Notes: generated by a model not told the origin, from the sequence alone. A stretch of 64,000 bases of DNA from Gnomoniopsis sp. IMI 355080 (GCA_027946555.1 JAPEVC010000027.1:144142-208141); one strand, 5' to 3'. Numbered from the stretch's first letter, positions 49,494 to 60,865 are shown. A program made the numbers and translations.

Positions 49494-50123
49494 CTAAGCC
49501 CTCTTCCATTCATGGTTCCAAGGCCTCTCCCCCGGTGTCTCTACCATCGGCCGTGCATACTCGATCGGTATCGCCTCTCTCGACCATACGCCCACTTTCT
49601 GCATCGCCTTCCGAAATAACCAGCCCTGCGGTCTACTACCAGGGCCTTCCAAATTACGTAAAACTTCACATGCATGGCTCATACTCTGCTGCATCTGCAT
49701 CAACTCCCTCTGTTGCTGCTCCTCCCGCTGATTCCGAAACAGCTGCCAAGCCCGGTGGATCGTCCAGTGTCGTACGTGTCGGTTGCGCCCCATTCGTAGC
49801 GGCGCGCGAATCTGCGATGGCGCATAGAGGAAGTGCATCATGCCCGCGACTTTGGGGTCGAGCTTGGCCTCCTTCATAGCCTTGCGCCTGCGAGCGAGGG
49901 CGCGTGCTTCGGACGGATTGAGCTTCTTCTTGGTGTTTTTTTCGGGCTTGGCTTTTTTAGCGATACGGCCTTGGAGAGACGGCGTGGATGAAAGGGAGCG
50001 AAAGGACAGGGGGTTGGTGGACGGTGTGCGAAGAATATGGCCGCATGCTGGTGCGGCGATTGGGCGGAGGGAGTTGGTGGGCAAGGCGCCCAGGAGGCTG
50101 CGCATGTTGAAGATGGAAGACAT
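49494..50123 (-). CDS. MRPL28: Mitochondrial large-subunit ribosomal protein mL40 (MRP-L28 family), 209 aa
   Basis: Single exon. The N-terminus (MSSIFNMRSLLGALPTNSLR, then FRSLSSTPSLQGR) is Arg/Ser-rich without acidic residues, a typical mitochondrial presequence. The mature part has a Lys-rich stretch (KKAKPEKNTKKKLNPSEARA), DPKVAGMMHFLYAPSQIRAP, TIHRAWQLFRNQREEQQQRE and ends ETPGERPWNHEWKRA, the conserved end of fungal mL40/Mrpl28. It is a component of the mitoribosome large subunit. The frame is open further upstream to 50432, but that extension overlaps the likely promoter and looks unrelated, so the ATG at 50123 is chosen. Confidence 0.83.
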   Translation of the reverse strand: MSSIFNMRSLLGALPTNSLRPIAAPACGHILRTPSTNPLSFRSLSSTPSLQGRIAKKAKPEKNTKKKLNPSEARALARRRKAMKEAKLDPKVAGMMHFLYAPSQIRAPLRMGRNRHVRHWTIHRAWQLFRNQREEQQQRELMQMQQSMSHACEVLRNLEGPGSRPQGWLFRKAMQKVGVWSREAIPIEYARPMVETPGERPWNHEWKRA

Positions 50124-51970
50124 GTTGACTGAGCCTGATCGTGAAGTCGTGGAAGAAGAGAGGGAGTGAACGCGTCGCGTTGCGACGAGGTGCCTGGAAG
50201 AGGTGCGTGGGATCGGCACAGATATAAAGGGAACGAGTAGATGGCCTTCAACGACTGCGACCAAGTCGTCCTTATTGCGAGGCTCGCCAATTTCCTCGAT
50301 GTTCTGGCCGAGTGATGGTCCTCCCGCGCGTGGACGAGTTAATGTCAATCTTGCGCCTCTGTCGGGGAGCTGTTCCAAAGCGTGCGTGAATAGATGGAGG
50401 TCTTTGGAATTTGAGTGCTGTAGTGTCGACAAACTTCAATTGGATCTCGGCGGGCTATGAAGCGGCTCCGGGCGTAGAGGATGAGAGCGAAAGGTACCTA
50501 GGTAGGTACGGGAAACTGTAATTGAGCTTCAAAAATCTTGCCGCATCTCCATTATGTCAGCTTTTGGCGGCTAGCTCCCAGTAGCGCGCGTGGTACCCCT
50601 GTCCGCCCGCGGCTGTTGGAGCCGCCGTCGACGACAGCTCACGTATCAAGGTGCCTTGTTGTAAGCTATACCAACTAATCCAAACTGGTCGCGAAGCCAT
50701 GGCTATTGTGTAACACTTCTTTCCCAACATTCGTGTCAACGCTTCAAAATAGGCAGAATCACATGCTAGTATGCTTGGTGTATGTAGAAGATGACTCCAA
50801 ATTCCTGAATGCGAACGGCTTCGGATCTTTTAAATAGAATATTTGAAAGTGATAATTGTGTACGGCAAAATGTCATTATAGCACATTGCTCAAGATGTGT
50901 GTGGATGGCTGGTCGTATCTGACGAATAATTTGCTGAAGCACGATGATACAACCTATGTTTGGGAATTTCATAACACAATTTTACCGACATTGAAGACTT
51001 GGCTTGCTGTACCTGCATGGTTTGTGAATAATATGCGCATCCCCTCTTTTCGGTCAACCTTGATGTGATTGAAACAGCCATAGAGGAATCGAATAAAATT
51101 TTTGCTATAGAAATCATGGGGGGATCGAAACATGATTATCCATGGAACATAGGACTGATACGATTTTTGCTCTCGTAGGTCTCACTAGTCTGGCGGTGCC
51201 CGGTATCTTTCTCGTTCTGCAACAGGATGCAGCCGACGCATGAACCTCTGTATACTCTTGATTCTGGTACCTCTTTTATCATTCGATGAAATGTATCTGT
51301 CTAAACGAATCTGGCTCTGGCTTATAAGAGTCCAATAATTTCAAAGTAATGTACTGGGTGGGTAGTGATGATACCGTTCCTTCATGTGACTCATCCGCCC
51401 AGATTTGCTGTAGAAGGCCCATTTTCCCCTCACCCTTATAAACATCAGTCACTTACGTACTTTTTGGTAGAAAATGTGAAAATCACCACCTGAGCAGGAA
51501 TGTAGAGCCAATGCGGAAAAGCAATGAAATAGGTACCAAGCCTTTGGTAGAGGTGGGAAAATTCAAGCATGACTGCAGTCATTTGCAAGGCCTTAGCATA
51601 TATCATCCATTTCGCATGCTGTGCGATGGTATGGGGCTATCTAAACACCAGAAGGGAACCACAGCTCTAGCGGAAGGACCAGATCATGTGCGCCATACAC
51701 TACCTCCCACAAGCCTCTCACATCTGAGCATTAATGTATAAGGCCTCCAATGCCCTTTCGCTTCACATGATTCTTCAAACTTCGACCTACAGAATTTTTT
51801 TTAATTCAATCATTATACACATGGAATTCTTGTCCAAAAATCAGCATAAATCCGCCGCAAAACTTTTGTATTGAAGCATATCTAACCCGCCTCAATTTCG
51901 TTTAGGATTCTTCCGACTATATATTGAATATCCCAACCATCTTGGCCTGAGTGGTAGTGTTGGTTGCACC
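50124..51970. other. AT-rich 1.8-kb spacer upstream of mL40
   Basis: No supported gene. Contains an exact TACCTAGGTA at 50495-50504 within 400 bases of the mL40 start, then AT-richer sequence from about 50740 onward that is unlike the gene-dense parts. Mutated repeats are possible but I cannot identify an element. Confidence 0.5.
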
Positions 51971-53109
51971 ATGTCGTCTCCAAAGAAGTCGTCGTCCTCG
52001 ACTCTCCAGGACATCAGGACTCCCCGTGTAAGTTCCTCACACATATGGATTGTCCTTCCCGTTCTGCTTAATCAATGCCTTTGTTTGAGAAACTTCATTG
52101 TCGCAGTATGCATTTAATTTCCAGAAGCCGAGAGATGCCTAGAAAGAGAAAATGATGATATGAAATGAAGCAAAATAGTAGACGATACACAAGAAAAACA
52201 AAAAAAAATTGCTGACTTAGTGCTGCAGCTGTCTCGATTTATCGAACACCTTGATGAAGCTCCACCCGCCCGTTCGCCCAACACCAACATGGCGCTCATT
52301 TGGCAATCTAAGGCGAAAGGTCAACCGTCACCAGAGACTGAGCCGCCATCTCAGGCGCCACACACAGCCGTAAACCTTGCAGCCACTGAGCTGTACCATC
52401 AGTCATTGCAACCGCTCTCTCATGTCTTTCAGGATAATGGCATCTCATATCTCCAAACATCGCCGGCGAAAGTATTTCTAGCTCCTGGTGACCCATTGGC
52501 ACCCTTCCTGGACGAGCCAGAATACTCTGTGGGTAAGACAGTGAAAATTTGTGGTCTGCCACCACTCCGGCGAAGCAACGCATTGCACCGTGCTCGTCGA
52601 CCAAGCACTCCTCATCCCAAGACTCTTGGCACAACCAGTATTACCGGGCCCTCGGTTCCACTGGTGGCCTCCTCAACCCGACCAGAGGCCCCTTCAGACC
52701 TATTTGATGGATATGACGACGATGTCGAGCCCTTTAGCCTCGGTTCCCCGTTAGTTCCGGTGCCTGTATCCCAGAGGTATGAGAGTCCGAACACCGAGGA
52801 GTCTGGTTATGATGATGAGGACTATTATGATGAAGAAGAATACGATGGGGACGAAGAGGATGCAAACGAGCCCAACGAATCTGGCCATTATGGCCATACT
52901 GGGCTAGCTCGCGCGGCTGAGCACGAATCAGCGAGAGACTCATCCCCGGGATGCATACAAGTGATAGCGATCACAATCGTCAAGACCTGTTCGTGCTTCC
53001 TGGGCCTCGTGATCCCTCGAGAATCCAGACGACCCGGCATGTGAAATTGCAGCGAAAGGCACCGGAAGCTGGTAGATGTGGGAGAGGGAAGAGTGACGAA
53101 CTAGGTGGA
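51971..53109 (+). pseudogene. Decaying coiled-coil/acidic protein gene of unknown family
   Basis: A start exon 51971-52027 (MSSPKKSSSSTLQDIRTPR) ends at a good GTAAGT donor. The frame from about 52120 reads like a coiled coil (EAERCLERENDDMK) but is cut by a TGA at 52165-52167, then continues in the same frame (SKIVDDTQEKQKKIADLV, LQLSRFIEHLDEA) into a 272-codon stretch to 53044. That stretch has a Tyr/Asp/Glu-rich acidic segment (GYDDEDYYDEEEYDGDEEDA). Near 52950 a one-base shift gives a more protein-like hydrophilic continuation (HTSDSDHNRQDLFVLPGPRD) to a stop at about 53107-53109. A conventional model is still possible: intron 52028-52228, exon 52229-53044, 290 aa. I do not recognise the family. 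Two lesions in an AT-rich spacer favour decay. Confidence 0.4.
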
Positions 53110-53595
53110 CGGTGTTTGTGAACAAATGCCGTAATATTCACATCAAGCGCATGATAGCCAATCTAGCACACTTGATGCACAACAAGTGACACGACATAGT
53201 TTGATATACAACTAATTTACCTTGCATTTGCTATATGTTACATGTGAGCGTGACCACACCAGTACACGACCCAGCCTGGTTCGATTTGTACTTAGTGTAT
53301 CAACAAATTTAATTTCTATGTTAGAGCTTGAAATTTGATGAGGCACCACAGATAGAAATCGAACTCTGCGACAGCTAGATCTCAAACCTCGATAGCACGT
53401 TGGCGATATTTACTTCGCAGTTTATAAGTTATATTAATTGTCTACTGCGCCGTTTAGGGTATATCCGACTTCCAAGTCTCGACCGGGAGTGTCCGTGCAT
53501 GGACGGTAGAAATAACAATGCTGACTCTCCAGCCAGTGTGTTTGAATGTTCAGACTAGTCTTGAGTGAACGAGCCGAAGTAAGCAGAATTCACAA
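53110..53595. other. AT-rich spacer downstream of SGT2
   Basis: About 490 bases with no supported feature. Confidence 0.5.
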
Positions 53596-54788
53596 CTATG
53601 TCTGAGGCCCAGAACCGGAGCCTCGTCCAGCACCAGCACCAGGACCACCAGCGCCTCCACCTCCCATCAAGTTCTTTGCCCTACATATGCATTAGTCAAA
53701 GCTGTGTACGCGGCATTGAGGTGCGATTGATAGACTTACATCTCGGCGATGTTGGGATCGGACATGAGGGCACCCATGTCTGGCATCCCACCTCCGCTTC
53801 CGAACGAGTTGGCCATCTCGCGGAGTCTTGGGTTGCTCATCAAGTTATTCATCATGTCCGGGTTGCTCATCAGGTTCTGGGCCATAGAAGCAAACATCGG
53901 GTTCTGCATGATGGAGCTGAGGTCTGGCATACCACCGCCGCCACCTCCTGGGGCACCGCCACCTCCGAACATGCTGGCCAAGCTGCTCAAGTCCGGCATT
54001 CCGCCAGGTGCGCCACCAGCATCCCGAGAAGTTACATCACCAGAATCCTCAGCCTCAAGCTCCTCGACCCTCTTCTTGGCCGTCTCGTAGCCTTTCTTCA
54101 TTGCGTCGCTGCCACCGTTGCCCTCGTATTCGATGCCCTGTTTGTAAGCTTCCATGGATCCCTTGACGTCACCGAGAGCAAATCGCGCAAGGCCCAAGCG
54201 GCTCCATGCCTTTGTGTACTTGGGGTCCACGGACACGGCAGCCTCAGCGTCGGCCTTAGCACTCTCGTGGTCCTTAGCGGCGCTGTAGGCAGCAGCACGA
54301 TTTGAGAGGAAGATTGCGTTTCCAGGGTGCTTAGCCAGGGCTTGGGTGTACAGATCGATGGCCTTGGGGTAGTCCTTTTGGGCCATGGCGGCGTTACCCT
54401 TAGACTTAAGACCCTCTGCCTCCTTCTTGACCTCCTCGGAGACCTCTCCGGCAGGCGCTGACGTACTGGCTGAAGCCGCGGCGGGCTTTGATGCGCTCTG
54501 AAGCTTCTCAAACACGCCGTAGATTTTCAGGAGGTTCTGGTCGCCGATGGCCTCTGACACGGCAGCCTTGTCGGTGGGGTCGACCTTGAAGGCCTCGGCG
54601 ATGCAGTTCACAGCAACATCGATAGAGTCTTGATCATCGGCTGGGAGGGTTCCATCGCTGACAGAGGTGGATAGGAAGTCGCAGATAGCCAGCGCTAGGC
54701 GCTGCTTGGAAGGGGTGGCCTGTGTAAGGAGAAGACGACGATATTAGTGGGATATTCATGTGATGCTGTTGCGGGGCTGGCTCACCAT
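53596..54788 (-). CDS. SGT2: Small glutamine-rich TPR co-chaperone (SGTA/Sgt2), 355 aa
   Basis: Co-chaperone that hands tail-anchored membrane proteins to the GET pathway and binds Hsp70/Hsp90 through its TPR domain. Exons: 54788-54786 (ATG only), 54719-53740, 53680-53596. N-terminal homodimerisation domain: KQRLALAICDFLSTSVSDGT, then VNCIAEAFKVD. Three TPR units span about 105-210 (EEVKKEAEGLKSKGNAAMAQ, IDLYTQALAKHPGNAIFLSN, YTKAWSRLGLARFALGD). The C-terminal Gly/Met-rich region (MPDLSSIMQNPMFASMAQNL, NPDMMNNLMSNPRLREMA) is the hydrophobic-client-binding part. The first intron splits the ATG from GCC ACC (ATG|GTGAGC...CTAAT...CACAG|GCC); the family begins directly after it, which supports the split start. 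A 235-codon frame on the other strand is a shadow. Confidence 0.93.
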
Positions 54789-55594
54789 ATCAAATCTGAT
54801 TCTGAGCAGCTATGTAGAGCGAGAGATACAGACAGCTGGGAAAAGTGCAGGGAGTGGTAGGAATCCGGGCGTTATTCAGGTGTACAAAGAGGGAAGAGTA
54901 GGGTGGTTGGATCCGGGGACAATAATTCTTGGACTGTGGGTTGCTCAGCTAAAGAAGGCACCGGCCGGGCATCGTAAACAATAGTTCAAACCCGAAAGCT
55001 GCGGAGGGGTTCAAAGGTTCTAGAAGGCCCGGGAGCACTGGGATGGCACAGACCGCCGCCTGTAGAGCCAGAAGTGCCCGAAAGGCAGTGGCAAGCCTCC
55101 ACCAGGGTTAGGGGAGTAACCCTGAAAGCTCTCCTCTTCAACCCTGGACTGCCCGCTGATGTCACCTGCGCCTCTCGGAAGAACGTCTCCCAAGATGCGT
55201 AGCACGACATCGTTGGACCCAGCAACCTGCAGCCACCCTCTCACCACTTATCTTGGCATATCTATTTCGTTTGCTCCTCTCTGCAATGGCTCAATAGCAT
55301 AGGTTTACTCTCTCATTGTGCACTTCATTCGCGACTTTATTGCGCTGACTCATTCATAACCTCGAGGACTCGGTGTTCTTTCGGATATTCCGGTCGTCCA
55401 CTTTAAGTCGCCGCCTCGGTTGCACGCGCTTACAAGGCGCCAGGACGAGTCCACAGCCTCGAGACCACGACGAGGACGAGGAGCACGAGAGTTTTGTTGA
55501 CTGGCGTGTTTATCTGGAAGTCATTCCAGACATTCGAAGCCCTGTCAAACCCCCTATTTGAAACACCATACTCCAGATCATTCAGTACGCCACC
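54789..55594. promoter_or_regulatory. Divergent promoter region between SGT2 and the RING-CH gene
   Basis: About 800 bases between divergent starts. No defined element recognised; the part just upstream of the RING-CH gene is C/T-rich. Confidence 0.45.
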
Positions 55595-57284
55595 ATGTCC
55601 GAAGCCAACGAGGGCCCAGCGGGCAATACCGACATTGATGCGCCCACAACTAAGCCCTTCCTTCAACGTTCTCAAACCGATCCAAACCTTCGCTCCTGCT
55701 TTATATGCCTCCAGACCTCGTCCGAAACCCCGAAAGCCGTCTGGGTAAACGCCTGCCCTTGTACCCTGGAAGCACACGAGGATTGCATGCTGAGATGGAT
55801 CGCCGAGCACGAGCGCGAGAGTACAAAGTCATTGCGGTGTCCGGCATGCAAGGGAAAGATCAAGACCACTGAGCCACGAGACCTTTTTATCGGATTGCGT
55901 GACAAGTTACATAAGATGTACAGTCGCGTGACGCCTGCTATCCTGCTCGGCATACTTACTGGCTGTTCTATGGCTGGTTCGAGCTACTATGGACTAATGA
56001 GTATGTCCGTATTTACTGGACCGGCACCGGCGATGAGTTGGCTGGGTCTGGGTAAGGCGCTGGCAGATAGGAGGTTGTCCCCTAATGTGCCTTGGTATCG
56101 ATGGAAGGCAGGCTGGGATTTCTGCTTTAGATTCTGGCTACTGCACTTCATCGCCCCAGCCCTATTGATACAGAAGGCTCTGCCCCCTCAATTCATCGAC
56201 TTTCTGGCAGTTCCAGCGTCGGTGTTTGTAAGTGTGCACACATTCCTGTCCTGAAAACAAGAACATCACCGAGGGCTAACAGCTCGACTAGTATGGCGCT
56301 TCGCTGGTGCTGAGAGATGACATGCCTTCGTGGCCACCATCTCCAGCCTGGGTGATGACTGCTTTGCCGTGGGTGAGCTTTTCCTACAATCGCATCTATT
56401 TTGATCTTTTTGGTGCCTACGAGCGGCGCCTCAATAAGGCACTTCGAGGTCGTGATCTACCGAACGAGAATGGACCTGCTGCCGAGGATAACGAGGGCGA
56501 CGCGCAGCAATTCGGTGTGGGGGCTGATCATGCTGCTCCGCCCGAGGACGAAGATGAGGGATACTTCGCCCAGGCTCTGAGGCTTGGCAACGCCGTTTTG
56601 AACATGATGGGCGATGAGAACAACGACGAGGGAATTGTAGCTGAGATTGAGCTGCAAATTGGGCCTGAGGAGGACGAACAGCAGGTGGTTCAAGAGTTGC
56701 AGAATGAAATTGACGAGCTCAACGAGATTGCCGCTGGCAATCATGCGGCTCCAGAGGAGATTGTGGTGGGCGGAGAGCACGCAGAAGAACAACAGCAGGC
56801 TGGAGAGGTCGAGGACGATGGTGACGCGGCCGAGCCTCCACCAGCTATTCGTCTTGAGCCACAACCGGAGGCCCAACCGGTTCAGAACGCCAATAATGAT
56901 AACAATCGACTAGCCCCCGAGGAACCTATCCGCGAAGCCCGTGGCACGTCGACAACTCTCACAGACCTCGTCAACGGCGTTGTCTCTGCACTTACATTTC
57001 CGCTCGTATGCTGGGCTTCTGGTGAGGTCCTTCGCCATACATTGCCCACTAGCTGGGTGACCCGTCCTAACTCACGGGAAGTTACGGGTCTTTTGCAAGA
57101 GCAGTGGGGTCGCAGCTTGGTTGGCGGGGCAATGTTCATCGTAGCGAGGGACATGGTGAATCTGTACTCGAAGCACAGACAAGTGGAAGTGCGCAAGCAT
57201 AGGAGAGTAAGAAATGTGCCTCGGCGCAAGGTGAAGGGTCCGTCGAGGCGAGACAGCGAGCTGCCAGCAGCATCTGCAAGCTAA
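55595..57284 (+). CDS. RING-CH (MARCH-like) multi-pass membrane E3 ligase candidate, 541 aa
   Basis: Exons: 55595-56227 and 56292-57284. A RING-CH domain near 35-86 has C4HC3 ligands: CFIC, CPC, HEDC and RCPAC. The spacing between the CxC pair and the His is four residues rather than the seven of animal MARCH proteins. Downstream are hydrophobic segments (AILLGILTGCSMAGSSYYGL; WDFCFRFWLLHFIAPALLIQ; FLAVPASVF joined across the intron to YGASLVL; a final pair around VVSALTFPLVCWASG and LVGGAMFIVARDMV). Between them lies a long acidic Gln/Glu-rich loop (about 275-440). The tail is strongly basic (RKHRRVRNVPRRKVKGPSRR). The layout suggests an ER or mitochondrial membrane ubiquitin ligase; substrate and organelle are unknown. 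Convergent with galactokinase. Confidence 0.87.
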
Positions 57285-57768
57285 GGGAATCGTGATTGGA
57301 TCTCTGGTCGATTTGGCGTTTAGGATAGTTCTTCTACGGATGGCACTAAATCCTTCTGGCGTGGGTCATTTTATACGAATAGAGGCATGCCTTTTGAATC
57401 TTTACTCATTGACAGTGTGATATCATTGTATACAGCCCTATCAATTTATCGAATACCTTATTCGCGTTATCCACGAGAACTTAGCAAGGACGCGAAGTCT
57501 CTTCGAATGGGACTGCGAGAGGAATTGTTTCTATAGACGCATGCATATTCTCTGTTATGCAAGAGTAGCCTTGATGACAAGACAAGTCCAGAAGAGTGTG
57601 CCACAGGAGCCCCAAGGTTTACTGTCGATGGAAAGGCATTGATCCACAGATAATTGTGAAATGGCATCGAGATCTACCCAAGATAAATCTAGTGGGAAAT
57701 TTTTGCTACATTGCTGCCGCCATGCTAGTCTAAACCACCACACCACTTTTGTTTCTTGTCTTTTTCGG
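57285..57768. other. Convergent 3' spacer between the RING-CH gene and galactokinase
   Basis: About 480 bases between stops; no supported feature. Confidence 0.55.
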
Positions 57769-59346
57769 TCACAATGTTCCCTCAGCAACGACATAGACGG
57801 CACTGCCACTCCCAGGCCGACTGACGACGATGGCCGCCTCCTTCTGCTCTTCGCTCAGCGCGGGCACCCTCTTTGCATAATACTCCTTCTCCCATGCCGT
57901 CTTCACGGCGTCCACCTTGTCCGCCGGCACAAGATGCACGCTGCACCCACCCCAGCCGGCCCCTGTCAACCTACTGCCATAGCTACCCGCGTCCCTGGCA
58001 ATCTGACAGATCCGATCGATCTCCTCGCAGCTGCACTCGTAGTCTTCGCGACAGCTATCCTGCGTGGCATTCAGCAACGCGCCCAGCCTCTGGTTGTACG
58101 CCGTGGTATCGGCTGACGAGTCTGGGTGCCGTGCTGGATCCTCAAGCAAGGCCATGAAGTCGATCACTCGCAACGCCTCGCGGAAAACATGCAGTGCACG
58201 CTGGCGCAATTTGAATCGCTCCGCGCGCACGGGGAACTTGGATGTGAAGCGCGCGTTGAGCTCGTCTACGCTCATATTTAGCGCTGCCGCAATCTCCTCG
58301 CGCGTGTACCCTTCCGCCTTGCTCAGCGTCTTCTCGGTGAGCGCAATCAGCTCGCGCAGCTGCTCGTCCATCTTGTCCGCCTTTCCTGCATGCGCTGCGT
58401 AGTACGCATCGTGGAAACCGCGCAGCGAAACGCTTAAAGGCGCCGCGTCCGCCGGCAGCGCCGTGCCCGCCGGATTGAGCACGGCGTTTAGGTACGCTGC
58501 GGCCAGACTGCACTCCACTACGCGCAGGTTGTAGTGGATAGGCCCAGTGACGTGCTTGTCGGCAGCGACAAAGCTCTGCGCGATGAGGAAGCATAGCTCA
58601 GGGTTGGTCTTGGGGAAGGAGACGGGGCGGGCGGAGAGTGCTGGAGTGAAAGTGACGAAGAGGGCCGACCCGCGCTCAGAAAAGACGGAGGCGGATTGGT
58701 CCATGCCACCGCTGTTGACGCCCACGGCGCGCTCGGAGACGATGGCAAGCTCGGTGAGCTCCGTCTTGTCAACCGTCTTCTCCCCATTGGCAATCATAAC
58801 AGCTAGTGCCGAGGTGCTGGTAAAGGCGGCAGAGGAGCTCAGGCCGCCGCCAGCGGGGACGGTGCCGTCCATGAGAATAGACATGGATACGGTTTTGTAG
58901 GCGGCACCGTGCTTCTTGCGCAAAAGCTCTAGGGCACCGCGCAGGCCGGACTTGAAGTAATTGGTCCACTCATGCACTGCAGCGTCAATGTCGACATCGT
59001 CAAAGGGAATATCGAACTCGTGAGCGGGGAATTTGTCGCTCTGCACATTGGCTATGCGGATCTTATAAGTCCCGGGCTTCACAGTGGATGGGTCGTGGGC
59101 GTTTGTGGAGACGGCAATGAGGGCATCTGCGGTGATGGCCATGGGCAAGACTGAGTAGAGGCTGTAGTCAATATGCTCGCCGATGATGTTGACGCGGCCG
59201 GGCGAGCGAGCAACGAACTCGGCGGGTTGCGAATAGATTGTTTGAAATTGAGACAACAGGTGATTCCATCTTTTGGCCTGCGAGGGGAGGGCATCGCTGG
59301 TGTAGATGTCGTCCAGCGACCGTGCAAAGGGGACTGCGCCGGCCAT
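57769..59346 (-). CDS. GAL1: Galactokinase, 525 aa, single exon
   Basis: GHMP-family kinase phosphorylating galactose to galactose-1-phosphate, first committed step of the Leloir pathway. Motifs: the galactokinase signature RSPGRVNIIGEHIDYS (47-62) with the sugar-contacting Glu57, His58 and Asp60; ATP-binding motif PAGGGLSSSAAF (164-175); the catalytic-Asp motif GGMDQS (213-218); GHMP motif 3 GAGWGGCSVHLV (462-473). Length equals fungal Gal1 (about 525 aa) and no intron is needed. It is a true kinase by motif content: the serine-containing GLSSSAAF of active galactokinases is intact, unlike in the yeast Gal3 sensor. No other galactose genes lie nearby, so there is no GAL cluster here. Confidence 0.97.
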   Translation of the reverse strand: MAGAVPFARSLDDIYTSDALPSQAKRWNHLLSQFQTIYSQPAEFVARSPGRVNIIGEHIDYSLYSVLPMAITADALIAVSTNAHDPSTVKPGTYKIRIANVQSDKFPAHEFDIPFDDVDIDAAVHEWTNYFKSGLRGALELLRKKHGAAYKTVSMSILMDGTVPAGGGLSSSAAFTSTSALAVMIANGEKTVDKTELTELAIVSERAVGVNSGGMDQSASVFSERGSALFVTFTPALSARPVSFPKTNPELCFLIAQSFVAADKHVTGPIHYNLRVVECSLAAAYLNAVLNPAGTALPADAAPLSVSLRGFHDAYYAAHAGKADKMDEQLRELIALTEKTLSKAEGYTREEIAAALNMSVDELNARFTSKFPVRAERFKLRQRALHVFREALRVIDFMALLEDPARHPDSSADTTAYNQRLGALLNATQDSCREDYECSCEEIDRICQIARDAGSYGSRLTGAGWGGCSVHLVPADKVDAVKTAWEKEYYAKRVPALSEEQKEAAIVVSRPGSGSAVYVVAEGTL

Positions 59347-60865
59347 GATGAAGGTGGAGGGAGGGTGATGGAGCTGTAGGGACGTATATCGTACAGAGGG
59401 CCGATGCTACGAAAAGCACCTGAAGGGTGAGGTGAGCTCAGTATAAATATCACCGTACTTTATGGTATGCTCAGGGTCGTTCAATGCTCTCGTGACCTTG
59501 TCGAATGGCGGCTGCCCATGGAGGACCTCGGCGGACGTCAGGCTACCCACATTCGCACATCCCACATCTCACAGCAACTGCCCCGCGTTTCTCCAGTTAC
59601 ATCACTAAATCCCATGTAATCAAAAGTCTTCACCCTCACCCCCCCTGGGGGTCTTTCAACCACCCTCCGCCTTTCTTTCTGCCAAAAGCTCACGTACAAT
59701 TCATAATTCAGTACCAGAAAAGCAATGATTTGACATGGCTGTATACAATCGTATGTATATGTTGTACAATTGCGATGGTGTCCCTTTAACGATGTCTTGC
59801 AAGGGCAGCTCCTGAACCCTGCTGATCATTTGACCTACCAAGTACCTCTCATGCCACTGTACGGTACATGATGCACTAGGTGCCTATGTGCCTAGGTACC
59901 TAGGTAGGTACAACATTCTCCAACCAGGACCACATCAACGGCCATCAACTTCCTGAATCTCTGGAACTGGCTTCTAAATAACCCTTCAGGGCATCAAAGC
60001 CACAGCGTCAAACGTTCCCGGGTACCAGCGGGCTCCTCTGAGTCTCAAGCTTTTGTGTCTCCACTTGAGCATTTGAAGCGGGTCCGGGGAAATCGAATTC
60101 CGCGGCCCATTTCCGTCCAAATGTATCCACAGACAGACCACACAATCACCAACAACTTGTCGTCGGCCATCATGTTGTCGCTGTGGTAAGGATAGACCTA
60201 GCATTTGGCTCAGCATCTTGTATTCTGACATGAGAGGGTCACTCGTGCTGTTTATCCACTTCCATCTGTCGTTGCGAAAAATGCATTACACACCGTTCAG
60301 CTCAATCGGTCCGGAAGTCGCGATGTGGGTCCATTCAAACTCATTGAGAACAAAGGTACCCGGAAAATCAGCTAATGAAAAGTCACAGAGTATGCAAGAC
60401 ATGTCAGTGTGGTTCGGTAAACACATTTTTAACACGTCGAAATATGGATATCTTCAAACACATCCGCAACATTCTAATTAATTGGTAGAGCAATAGATCT
60501 CTCTCTCTCTTTCTCTACAAAAGAAATGGCAACAAATTCGTCTGAACGCCAAGTCGTCACGGTCAATCTTCTCCGAGTAGAAATGTAGCAGGTCCTATCC
60601 GCCCGTTTCCAAATGGCTGATGGGTGGAGCAGAGCCGAGAAAGGCCTGAAGATAAGACACGGGCAGATGCGGCGAGGGCGTATAGAGCAATAGCTCTAGA
60701 GAAATTCGGCTTGTTTACCAAGTCGCATTGGGCTTCATCTTGACATTGGGTGGACTCCCTCTTCCTTTGAACACGTCTGGAATTACCACATTGAGTTAAG
60801 GAACGCAGATCGGGCACAACATTGGATATGTCGATATAACCTCTCAACTATCAAACAAAATCACG
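59347..60865. other. 1.5-kb upstream region of galactokinase
   Basis: No supported gene. Holds the TATA-like element near the start and a compound palindrome (CCTAGGTACCTAGGTAGGTAC) around 59891-59911 that includes an exact TACCTAGGTA at 59897-59906. A short (CT)n tract lies near 60500. Confidence 0.5.
59442..59449 (-). promoter_or_regulatory. TATA-like element upstream of galactokinase
   Basis: TATTTATA read on the minus strand, about 95 bases before the GAL1 ATG; position and sequence suit a TATA box. Confidence 0.4.

Noticed and set aside
53598..54305. 235-codon plus-strand frame antisense to SGT2
   Set aside because: Mirrors the biased codons of the Gly/Met-rich SGT2 exon; no homology and no splice support.
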